A DNA stretch of 64,000 bases, from contig JAKCOZ010000102.1 of assembly GCA_022605955.1 (NCBI GenBank), forward strand, positions 310,001 to 374,000, read 5' to 3'. Shown here piece after piece: positions 21,301 to 33,216 of this stretch. This DNA is from Rallus limicola. Taxonomy: Eukaryota > Chordata > Aves > Gruiformes > Rallidae. The notes beneath the pieces are model-generated. The model had not been told where the DNA came from. It did no database searches and was given only the letters and a program-made list of their open reading frames with translations. Numbering within the stretch: the first letter of the stretch is position 1; each line of letters begins with the position of its first letter. A program made the position numbers and the translations under genes.

Positions 21301-22462
21301 TAAGGACTTTGCTCATCCAGAGAACCCTCCTAATGCTACTTCCCTAGGCCTTGGTCTCTACGGAAGCATCCTTCCATTGAAAAAACAGCCCAAACGTCCG
21401 GGACTAGCTCTCAAATGCAGCAAGTCAAGACTTAAATACCTGGCCTGATACCGCCCATGTCATCCCACAAGCAGACCCTGTCACCCTGGGGGTAAGGACT
21501 TTCCTCTTTTGGGGAACACTCCTAATGCTACTTCCCTAGGCATTAGTCACTGCTGGAGCAGCCTTCCATTGAAAAAAAAGCCCGAAAGTCTGGGACTAGA
21601 TACCAAAGGCAGCAAGTCAAGAATGAAAGACATACCTGGCCTGATACCGCCCATGGCAGCCCACAAACAGACTATGGCACTCAGGGGCTAAGGAATATCT
21701 TCTTCTGGGGAACCCTCCTAATGCTACTTCTGTAGGCATTGGTCTCTGCTTAAGCAGCCTTCCATTAAAAAACAGCCCTAAAGTCCGTGACTAGCTCTCA
21801 AAGGCAGCAAATCAAGATTGAAAGAAATACCTGGCCAGATACCGCCCATGGCAGCCCACAGACTATGGCACTCAGGGGCTAAGGAATATCTTCTTCTGGG
21901 GAACCCTCCTAATGCTACTTCTGTAGGCATTGGTCTCTGCTTAAGCAGCCTTCCATTAAAAAACAGCCCTAAAGTCCGTGACTAGCTCTCAAAGGCAGCA
22001 AATCAAGATTGAAAGAAATACCTGGCCAGATACCGCCCATGGCAGCTCACAAGCAGCCCCTGTCACCCTTCGGCTAATAACTTTGCTCTTCTGGGGAACA
22101 CTCCTAATGCTACTTCCCCTAGGCATTGGTCTCTGCTGAAGCAGCCTTCCATTGAAAAACTGCCCAAACGTCCGGGACTAGCTCTCAGAGGCAGCAAGTC
22201 AAGACTGAAAGAAATACCTGCCCTGATACCGCCCATGACAGCCCACAAGCAGCTCCTGTAACCGTGAGCTAAGGACTTTACTCTTACAGAGAACCCTCCT
22301 AATGCTACTTCCCATGGCATTGGTCTTCGCCAGAGCAGCCTTCCATTGCAAAAACAGCCCAAAAATCTGGGACTAGCTCTCAAAGACAGCAAGTCAAGAC
22401 TGAAAGAAATACGTGACCTGATACCGCCCATGGCAGCCCACAAGCAGCATTTGTGACCCTGG
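18361..22462 (+). repeat. Higher-order block H1, copy 1 (21 monomers)
   Basis: This block recurs at offset +4102 almost base for base. It starts with the monomer containing GGTCTCGGCTGAAGAAACC and the next, with TTGTCTGGGAAACCCGCC. Near its end a monomer with AAGGAATATCTTCTTCTGGG is present twice in tandem (21690-22060). That extra monomer explains the longer length than copy 2. Confidence 0.9.
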
Positions 22463-25400
22463 GTCTAAGGACTTTGCTCTTCCAGAGAACCCTCCTAATG
22501 CTACTTCCCTAGGCATTGGTCTCGGCTGAAGAAACCTTCCATTGAAAAAACAGCCCGAACATCCGGGACTAGCTCTCAAATGCAGCAAGCAAAGACTTAA
22601 AGAAATACCTGGCCTGATGCTGCCCAAGGCAGCCCACAACGTGACCGTGTCACCCTGGGGCTAGAGACTTTGGTTGTCTGGGAAACCCGCCTTATGCTAC
22701 TTCCCTAGGCATTGTTCTCTGCTGAAGCAGCCTTTCATTGAAAAAACAGACCGAACGTCTGAGTCTAGCTCACAAAGGAAAGAAGTCAAAACTGAAAGAA
22801 ATACCTGGCCTGATACCACCCATGGCATCCCACAAGCAGCCCCTGTAACCCAGGGGCTAAAGACTTTGCTCTTCCAGAGAACTTTCCTAATGCTACTTCC
22901 CTAGGCATTGGTCTAGGCCGGAGAAGACTTCCATTGAAAAAACAGACCGAAAGTCTGGGACTAGCTCTCAAAGGCAGCAAGTCAAGACTGAAAGAAATAC
23001 CTGGCTTGATACTGCCCATGCCATCCCACAAGCAGACCCTGCCACCCTGAGGCTAAGCATTTTCTTCTTCTGGGAAAAACTCTTAATGCTACTTCCCTAG
23101 GCATTGGTCTTCGCCGGAGAAGACTTCCATTGAAAAAACAGCCCGAACGTCTGGGACTAGCTCTCAAAGGCAGCAAGTCAAGACTGAAAGAAATACCTGG
23201 CCTGATACCACCCATGTCATCCCACAAGCAGACCCTGTAACCCTGGGGGTAAGGACTTTGCTCTTCCAGAGAACCCTCCTAATGCTACTTTCCTAGGCAT
23301 TGGTCTCAGCCGGCGCAGTCGTCCATTGAAAAAACAGACCGAACGTCCGGGACTAGCTCTCAAAGTCAGCAAGTCAAGACTGAAAGAAATACGTGACCTG
23401 ATACCGCCCATGGCAGCCCACAAGCAGCATCTGTCACTCTGGTGCTAAGGACTTTGCTCTTTTGGGGAACACTCCTAATGCTACTTCCCTAGGCATTGCT
23501 CTTCTCCAGAGAAGACTTCCATTGAAAAAACAGCCCGAAAGTCTGGGACTAGCTCTCAAAGGCAGCAAGTCAAGACTGAAAGAAATACGTGACCTGATAC
23601 CGCCCATGGCAGCAGACAAGCAACCCTTGTAACAGTGAGCTAAGGACTTTGCTCTTACAGAGAACCCTCCTAATGCTACTTCCTTAGGCATTGGTCTTCG
23701 CCATAGCAGCCTTCCATTGAAAAAACAGCCCGAACGTCCGGGACTAGCTCTCAAAGGCAGCAAGTCAAGACTGAAAGAAATACCTGGCCTGATACCGCCC
23801 ATGGCAGCCCACGAGCAACCATTGTAACGGTGAGCTAAGGACTTTGCTCTTACAGAGAACCCTCCTAATGCTACTTCCCATGGCATTGGTCTTCGCCAGA
23901 GCAGCCTTCCATTGAAAAAACAGCCCTGAACGTCCGGGACTAGCTCCCAAAGGCAGCAAGTCAAGACTTAAAGAAATACCTGGCCTGATACCGCCCATGG
24001 CAGCCCACAATCACCCACTCTAATGGTGAGCTAAGGACTTTGCTCTTCCAGAGAACCCTCCTAATGCTACTTCCCATGGCATTGCTCTTCGCCAGAGCAG
24101 CCTTCCATTGAAAAAACAGCCCTGAACGTCCGGGACTAGCTCCCAAGGCAGCAAGTCAAGACTGAAAGAAATACCTGGCCTGATACCGCCCATGGCAGCC
24201 CACAAGCAGCCCCTGTAACGGTGAGCTAAGGACTTTGCTCTTCCAGAGAACCCTCCTAATGCTACTTCCCTAGGCATTGGTCTCTGCCATAGCAGCCGTC
24301 CATTGAAAAAACAGCCCGAATGTCTGGGACTAGGTTTCAAAGGCAGCAAGTCAAGACTGAAAGAAATACCTGGCCTGATACCGCCCATGGCAGCCCACAA
24401 GCAGCATCTGTCACTCTGGTGCTAAGGACTTTGCTCTTTTGGGGAACACTCCTAATGCTACTTCCCTAGGCATTGCTCTTCACCAGAGAAGACTTCCATT
24501 GAAAAAACAGCCTGAACGTCTGGGACTAGCTCTCAAAGGCAGCAAGTCAAGACTGAAAGAAACACGTGACCTGATACCGCCCATGGCAGCCCACAAGCAG
24601 CATTTGTGACCCTTGGTCTAAGGACTTTGCTCTTCCAGAGAAGTTTCCTAATGCTACTTCAGTAGGCATTGGTCTCTGCTGAAGCAGCCTTCCATTGAAA
24701 AAACAGCCCGAACGTCCGGGACTAGCTCCCTAAGGCAGCAAGTCAAGACTGAAAGAAATACCTGCCCTGATACCGCCCATGGCAGCCCACGAGCAACCAT
24801 TGTAACGGTGAGCTAAGGACTTTGCTCTTACAGAGAACCCTCCTAATGCTACTTCCTTAGGCATTGGTCTCTGCTGAAGCAGCCTTCCATTGAAAAAACA
24901 GCCCGAACATCCGGGACTAGCTCTCAAAGGCAGCAAGTCAAGACTGAGAGAAATACCTGGCTTGATGCCGCCCATGGCAGCCCACAAGCAGACCCTGTCA
25001 CCTTGGGGCTAAGGACTTTGCTCATTTGGGGAATAGTCCTAATGCTACTTCCCTAGGCATTGGACTCTGCCATAGAAGCCTTCCATTGAAAAAACAGCCC
25101 GAAAGTCTGGGACTAGGTTTCAAAGGCAGCAAATCAAGACTGAAAGAAATACCTGGCCTGATACCGCCCATGGCAGCCCACAAGCAACATCTGCCACTCT
25201 GGGGCTAAGGTCTTTGCTCTTTTGGGGAACATTCCTAATGCTACTTCCCTAGGCTTTGGTCTTCGCCGGCGAAGACTTCCATTGAAAAAGCAGCCCGAAC
25301 GTCCGGGACTAGCTCTCAAAGGCAGCAAGTCAAGACTGAAAGAAATACCTGGCCTGATAATGCCCATGGCATCCCACAAGCATACACTGTCAACCTGGGG

Positions 25401-26372
25401 CTAAGGACTTTGCTCATCCAGAGAACCCTCCTAATGCTACTTCCCTAGGCCTTGGTCTCTACGGAAGCATCCTTCCATTGAAAAAACAGCCCAAACGTCT
25501 GGGACTAGCTCTCAAATGCAGCAAGTCAAGACTTAAATACCTGGCCTGATACCGCCCATGTCATCCCACAAGCAGACCCTGTCACCCTGGGGGTAAGGAC
25601 TTTCCTCTTTTGGGGAACACTCCTAATGCTACTTCCCTAGGCATTAGTCACTGCTGGAGCAGCCTTCCATTGAAAAAAAAGCCCGAAAGTCTGGGACTAG
25701 ATACCAAAGGCAGCAAGTCAAGAATGAAAGACATACCTGGCCTGATACCGCCCATGGCAGCCCACAAACAGACTATGGCACTCAGGGGCTAAGGAATATC
25801 TTCTTCTGGGGAACCCTCCTAATGCTACTTCTGTAGGCATTGGTCTCTGCTTAAGCAGCCTTCCATTAAAAAACAGCCCTAAAGTCCGTGACTAGCTCTC
25901 AAAGGCAGCAAATCAAGATTGAAAGAAATACCTGGCCAGATACCGCCCATGGCAGCTCACAAGCAGCCCCTGTCACCCTTCGGCTAATAACTTTGCTCTT
26001 CTGGGGAACACTCCTAATGCTACTTCCCCTAGGCATTGGTCTCTGCTGAAGCAGCCTTCCATTGAAAAACTGCCCAAACGTCCGGGACTAGCTCTCAGAG
26101 GCAGCAAGTCAAGACTGAAAGAAATACCTGCCCTGATACCGCCCATGACAGCCCACAAGCAGCTCCTGTAACCGTGAGCTAAGGACTTTACTCTTACAGA
26201 GAACCCTCCTAATGCTACTTCCCATGGCATTGGTCTTCGCCAGAGCAGCCTTCCATTGCAAAAACAGCCCAAAAATCTGGGACTAGCTCTCAAAGACAGC
26301 AAGTCAAGACTGAAAGAAATACGTGACCTGATACCGCCCATGGCAGCCCACAAGCAGCATTTGTGACCCTGG
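22463..26372 (+). repeat. Higher-order block H1, copy 2 (20 monomers)
   Basis: This block is nearly identical to copy 1. A typical difference is a single base near 23062 (TTTTCTTC versus TTTTATTC at 18960). It lacks one of the two tandem AAGGAATATCTTC monomers. That shifts the offset to the next copy from 4101 to 3910. Confidence 0.9.
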
Positions 26373-29300
26373 GTCTAAGGACTTTGCTCTTCCAGAGAAC
26401 CCTCCTAATGCTACTTCCCTAGGCATTGGTCTCGGCTGAAGAAACCTTCCATTGAAAAAACAGCCCGAACATCCGGGACTAGCTCTCAAATGCAGCAAGC
26501 AAAGACTTAAAGAAATACCTGGCCTGATGCTGCCCAAGGCAGCCCACAACGTGACCGTGTCACCCTGGGGCTAGAGACTTTGGTTGTCTGGGAAACCCGC
26601 CTTATGCTACTTCCCTAGGCATTGTTCTCTGCTGAAGCAGCCTTTCATTGAAAAAACAGACCGAACGTCTGAGTCTAGCTCACAAAGGAAAGAAGTCAAA
26701 ACTGAAAGAAATACCTGGCCTGATACCACCCATGGCATCCCACAAGCAGCCCCTGTAACCCAGGGGCTAAAGACTTTGCTCTTCCAGAGAACTTTCCTAA
26801 TGCTACTTCCCTAGGCATTGGTCTAGGCCGGAGAAGACTTCCATTGAAAAAACAGCCCGAAAGTCTGGGACTAGCTCTCAAAGGCAGCAAGTCAAGACTG
26901 AAAGAAATACGTGACCTGATACCGCCCATGGCAGCAGACAAGCAACCCTTGTAACAGTGAGCTAAGGACTTTGCTCTTACAGAGAACCCTCCTAATGCTA
27001 CTTCCTTAGGCATTGGTCTTCGCCATAGCAGCCTTCCATTGAAAAAACAGCCCGAACGTCCGGGACTAGCTCTCAAAGGCAGCAAGTCAAGACTGAAAGA
27101 AATACCTGGCCTGATACCGCCCATGGCAGCCCACGAGCAACCATTGTAACGGTGAGCTAAGGACTTTGCTCTTACAGAGAACCCTCCTAATGCTACTTCC
27201 CTAGGCATTTGTCTTCGCCACAGCAGACTTCCATTGAAAAAACAGCCCTGAACGTCCGGGACTAGCTCCCAAAGGCAGCAAGTCAAGACTTAAAGAAATA
27301 CCTGGCCTGATACCGCCCATGGCAGCCCACAATCACCCACTCTAATGGTGAGCTAAGGACTTTGCTCTTCCAGAGAACCCTCCTAATGCTACTTCCCATG
27401 GCATTGCTCTTCGCCAGAGCAGCCTTCCATTGAAAAAACAGCCCTGAACGTCCGGGACTAGCTCCCAAAGGCAGCAAGTCAAGACTGAAAGAAATACCTG
27501 GCCTGATACCGCCCATGGCAGCCCACAAGCAGCCCCTGTAACGGTGAGCTAAGGACTTTGCTCTTCCAGAGAACCCTCCTAATGCTACTTCCCTAGGCAT
27601 TGGTCTCTGCCATAGCAGCCGTCCATTGAAAAAACAGCCCGAATGTCTGGGACTAGGTTTCAAAGGCAGCAAGTCAAGACTGAAAGAAATACCTGGCCTG
27701 ATACCGCCCATGGCAGCCCACAAGCAGCATCTGTCACTCTGGGGCTAAGGACTTTCCTCTTTTGGGGAACACTCCTAATGCTACTTCCCTAGGCATTGCT
27801 CTTCACCAGAGAAGACTTCCATTGAAAAAACAGCCTGAACGTCTGGGACTAGCTCTCAAAGGCAGCAAATCAAGACTGAAAGAAACACGCGACCTGATAC
27901 CGCCCATGGCAGCCCACAAGCAGCATTTGTGACCCTTGGTCTAAGGACTTTGCTCTTCCAGAGAAGTTTCCTAATGCTACTTCAGTAGGCATTGGTCTCT
28001 GCTGAAGCAGCCTTCCATTGAAAAAACAGCCCGAACGTCCGGGACTAGCTCCCTAAGGCAGCAAGTCAAGACTGAAAGAAATACCTGCCCTGATACCGCC
28101 CATGGCAGCCCACGAGCAACCATTGTAACGGTGAGCTAAGGACTTTGCTCTTACAGACAACCCTCCTAATGCTACTTCCCTAGGCATTGGTCTCTGCTGA
28201 AGCAGCCTTCCATTGAAAAAACAGCCCGAACATCCGGGACTAGCTCTCAAAGGCAGCAAGTCAAGACTGAGAGAAATACCTGGCTTGATGCCGCCCATGG
28301 CAGCCCACAAGCAGACCCTGTCACCTTGGGGCTAAGGACTTTGCTCATTTGGGGAATAGTCCTAATGCTACTTCCCTAGGCATTGGACTCTGCCATAGAA
28401 GCCTTCCATTGAAAAAACAGCCCGAAAGTCTGGGACTATCTCTCAAAGGCAGCAAATCAAGACTGAAAGAAATACCTGGCCTGATACCGCCCATGGCAGC
28501 CCACAAGCAACATCTGTCACTCTGGGGCTAAGGTCTTTGCTCTTTTGGGGAACATTCCTAATGCTACTTCCCTAGGCTTTGGTCTTCGCCGGAGAAGACT
28601 TCCATTGAAAAAGCAGCCCGAACGTCCGGGACTAGCTCTCAAAGGCAGCAAGTCAAGACTGAAAGAAATACCTGGCCTGATAATGCCCATGGCATCCCAC
28701 AAGCATACACTGTCAACCTGGGGCTAAGGACTTTGCTCATCCAGAGAACCCTCCTAATGCTACTTCCCTAGGCCTTGGTCTCTACGGAAGCATCCTTCCA
28801 TTGAAAAAACAGCCCGAACGTCCGGGACTAGCTCTCAAATGCAGCAAGTCAAGACTTAAATACCTGGCCTGATACCGCCCATGTCATCCCACAAGCAGAC
28901 CCTGTCACCCTGGGGGTAAGGACTTTCCTCTTTTGGGGAACACTCCTAATGCTACTTCCCTAGGCATTAGTCACTGCTGGAGCAGCCTTCCATTGAAAAA
29001 AAAGCCCGAAAGTCTGGGACTAGATACCAAAGGCAGCAAGTCAAGAATGAAAGACATACCTGGCCTGATACCGCCCATGGCAGCCCACAAACAGACTATG
29101 GCACTCAGGGGCTAAGGAATATCTTCTTCTGGGGAACCCTCCTAATGCTACTTCTGTAGGCATTGGTCTCTGCTTAAGCAGCCTTCCATTAAAAAACAGC
29201 CCTAAAGTCCGTGACTAGCTCTCAAAGGCAGCAAGTCAAGATTGAAAGAAATACCTGGCCAGATACCGCCCATGGCAGCCCACAAACAGACTATGGCACT

Positions 29301-29745
29301 CAGGGGCTAAGGAATATCTTCTTCTGGGGAACCCTCCTAATGCTACTTCTGTAGGCATTGGTCTCTGCTTAAGCAGCCTTCCATTAAAAAACAGCCCTAA
29401 AGTCCGTGACTAGCTCTCAAAGGCAGCAAATCAAGATTGAAAGAAATACCTGGCCAGATACCGCCCATGGCAGCTCACAAGCAGCCCCTGTCACCCTTCG
29501 GCTAATAACTTTGCTCTTCTGGGGAACACTCCTAATGCTACTTCCCCTAGGCATTGGTCTCTGCTGAAGCAGCCTTCCATTGAAAAACTGCCCAAACGTC
29601 CGGGACTAGCTCTCAGAGGCAGCAAGTCAAGACTGAAAGAAATACCTGCCCTGATACCGCCCATGACAGCCCACAAGCAGCTCCTGTAACCGTGAGCTAA
29701 GGACTTTACTCTTACAGAGAACCCTCCTAATGCTACTTCCCTAGG
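26373..29745 (+). repeat. Higher-order block H1, copy 3 with 3-monomer deletion
   Basis: The block follows copy 1 at offset +8012 up to about 26840. It then jumps to sequence matching about 19420 onward at offset +7424, a loss of 588 bp, or exactly three 196-bp monomers, at equivalent phase. Near the end it has the duplicated AAGGAATATCTTC monomer again. Matching ends at about 29745, where a CTTAGCCAGAGAAGCC monomer intervenes. Confidence 0.88.
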
Positions 29746-32700
29746 AATTGGTCTTAGCCAGAGAAGCCTTCCATTGATAAAACAGCCCGAACGTCTGGGA
29801 CTAGCTCCCAAGGCAGCAAGTCAAGACTGAAAGAAATACGTGACCTGATACTGCCCATGGCAGCCCACAAGCAGCTCCTGTAACCGTGAGCTAAGGACTT
29901 TGCTCTTACAGAGAACCCTCCTAATGCTACTTCCCATGGCATTGGTCTTCGCCAGAGCAGCCTTCCATTGCAAAAACAGCCCAAAAATCTGGGACTAGCT
30001 CTCAAAGACAGCAAGTCAAGACTGAAAGAAATACGTGACCTGATACCGCCCATGGCAGCCCACAAGCAGCATTTGTGACCCTGGGTCTAAGGACTTTGCT
30101 CTTCCAGAGAACTTTCCTAATGCTACTTCAGTAGGCACTGGTCTCTGCTGAAGCAGCCTTCCATTGAAAAAACAGCCCGAACGTCTGGGACTAGCTCCCA
30201 AAGGCAGCAAGTCAAGACTTAAAAAAATACCTGGCCTAATACAGCCCATGGCAGCCCACAAGCAGCTCCTGTAACCGTGAGCTAAGGACTTTACTCTTAC
30301 AGAGAACCCTCCTAATGCTACTTCCCTAGGCATTGGTCTTAGCCAGAGAAGCCTTCCATTGATAAAACAGCCCGAACGTCTGGGACTAGCTCCCAAGGCA
30401 GCAAGTCAAGACTGAAAGAAATACCTGGCCTGATACCGCCCATGGCAGCCCACAAGCAGCATCTGTCACTCTGGGGCTAAGGACTTTGCTCTTTTGGGGA
30501 ACACTTCTAATGCTACTTCTCTAGGCATTGGTCTCAGCCGGAGCAGTCTTCCATACACAAAACAGACCAAACGTCCGGGACTAGCTCTCAAAGGCAGCAA
30601 GTCAAGACTGAAAGAAATACCTGGCCTGATACCGCCCATGGCAGCCCACAAGCAGCACCTGTAACCGTGAGCTAAGGACTTTGCTCTTCCAGAGAACTTT
30701 CCTAATGCTACTTCCCTAGGCATTGGTCTCTGCTGAAGCAGCCTTCCATTGAAAAAACAGCCCGAAAGTCTGGGACTATCTCTCAAAGGCAGCAAATCAA
30801 GACTGAAAGAAATACCTGGCCTGATACCGCCCATGGCAGCCCACAAGCAACCTCTGTCCCTCTGGGGCTAAGGACTTTGCTCTTCCAGAGAACCCTCCTA
30901 ATGCTACTTCCCTAGGCATTGGTCTCGGCTGAAGAAACCTTCCATTGAAAAAACAGCCCGAACATCCGGGACTAGCTCTCAAATGCAGCAAGCAAAGACT
31001 GAAAGAAATACCTGGCCTGATGCTGCCCAAGGCAGCCCACAAGCAGACCCTGCCACCCTGGGGCTAGAGACTTTGGTTGTCTGGGAAACCCGCCTTATGC
31101 TACTTCCCTAGGCATTGTTCTCTGCTGAAGCAGCCTTTCATTGAAAAAACAGACCGAACGTCTGAGTCTAGCTCACAAAGGAAAGAAGTCAAAACTGAGA
31201 GAAATACCTGGCCTGATACCACCCATGGCATCCCACAAGCAGCCCCTGTAACCCAGGGGCTAAAGACTTTGCTCTTCCAGAGAACTTTCCTAATGCTACT
31301 TCCCTAGGCATTGGTCTCTACGGAAGCAGCCTTCCATCGACAAAACAGCCTGAACGTCCAGGACTAGCTCCCAAAGGCAGCAAGTCAAGACTGAAAGAAA
31401 TACCTGGCCTGATACTGCCCATGGCAGCCCACAAGCAGACCCTGCCACCCTGAGGCTAAGCATTTTCTTCTTCTGGGAAAAACTCTTAATGCTACTTCCC
31501 TAGGCATTGGTCTTCGCCGGAGAAGACTTCCATTGAAAAAACAGCCCTAACGTCTGGGACTAGCTCTCAAAGGCAGCAAGTCAAGACTGAAAGAAATACC
31601 TGGCCTGATACCACCCATGTCATCCCACAAGCAGACCCTGTAACCCTGGGGGTAAGGACTTTGCTCTTCCAGAGAACCCTCCTAATGCTACTTCCCTAGG
31701 CATTGGTCTCTGCCATAGCAGCCTTCCATTGAAAAAACAGCCCAAATGTCTGGGACTAGGTCTCAAAGTCAGTAAGTCAAGACTGAAAGAAATACGTGAC
31801 CTGATACCGCCCATGGCAGCCGACAAGCAACCCTTGTAACGGTGAGCTAAGGACTTTGCTCTTACAGAGAACCCTCCTAATGCTACTTCCTTAGGCATTG
31901 GTCTTCGCCATAGCAGCCTTCCATTGAAAAAACAGCCCGAACGTCCGGGACTAGCTCTCAAAGGCAGCAAGTCAAGACTGAAAGAAATACCTGGCCAGAT
32001 ACCGCCCATGGCCGCCCACGAGCAACCATTGTAACGGTGAGCTAAGGACTTTGCTCTTACAGAGAATCCTCCTAATGCTACTTCCCTAGGCATTTGTCTT
32101 CGCCAGAGCAGACTTCCATTGAAAAAACAGCCCTGAACGTCCGGGACTAGCTCCCAAAGGCAGCAAGTCAAGACTGAAAGAAATACCTGGCCTGATACCG
32201 CCCATGGCAGCCCACAAGCAGCATTTGTGACCCTGGGTCTAAGGACTTTGCTCTTCCAGAGAACTTTCCTAATGCTACTTCAGTAGGCACTGGTCTCTGC
32301 TGAAGCAGCCTTCCATTGAAAAAACAGCCCGAAAGTCTGGGACTAGCTCCCAAAGGCAGCAAGTCAAGACTGAAAGAAATACCTGGCCTGATACCGCCCA
32401 TGGCAGCCCACAAGCAGCATCTGTCACTCTGGGGCTAAGGACTTTGCTGTTTTGGGGAACACTTCTAATGCTACTTCTCTAGGCATTGGTCTCAGCCGGA
32501 GCAGTCTTCCATACACAAAACAGACCAAACGTCCGGGACTAGCTCTCAAAGGCACCAAGTCAAGACTGAAAGAAATACCTGGCCTGATACCTCCCATGGC
32601 AGCCCACAAGCAACCTCTGTCCCTCTGGGGCTAAGGACTTTGCTCTTCCAGAGAACCCTCCTAATGCTACTTCCCTAGGCATTGGTCTCGGCTGAAGAAA

Positions 32701-33216
32701 CCTTCCATTGAAAAAACAGCCCGAACATCCGGGACTAGCTCTCAAATGCAGCAAGCAAAGACTTAAAGAAATACCTGGCCTGATGCTGCCCAAGGCAGCC
32801 CAATACGTGACCCTGTCACCCTAGGGCTAGAGACTTTGGTTGTCTGGGAAACCCGCCTTATGCTACTTCCCTAGGCATTGTTCTCTGCTGAAGCAGCCTT
32901 TCATTGAAAAAACAGACCGAACGTCTGAGTCTAGCTCACAAAGGAAAAAAGTCAAAACTGAGAGAAATACCTGGCCTGATACCACCCATGGCATCCCACA
33001 AGCAGCCCCTGTAACCCAGGGGCTAAAGACTTTGCTCTTCCAGAGAACTTTCCTAATGCTACTTCCCTAGGCATTGGTCTCTACGGAAGCAGCCTTCCAT
33101 CGACAAAACAGCCTGAACATCCAGGACTAGCTCCCAAAGGCAGCAAGTCAAGACTGAAAGAAATACGTGACCTGATACCGCCCATGGCAGCCGACAAGCA
33201 ACCCTTGTAACGGTAA
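29746..33216 (+). repeat. S2 rearranged section with two short H1 re-starts
   Basis: About 30061-30865 matches 17751-18360 with one extra monomer. H1-type sequence then restarts at 30866, and again at 32629 after only 1763 bp (nine monomers), as seen from the TTGTCTGGGAAACCCGCC monomer at about 31077 and 32840. Monomer order between restarts is a mosaic of that in H1 copies 1-3. Confidence 0.8.
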
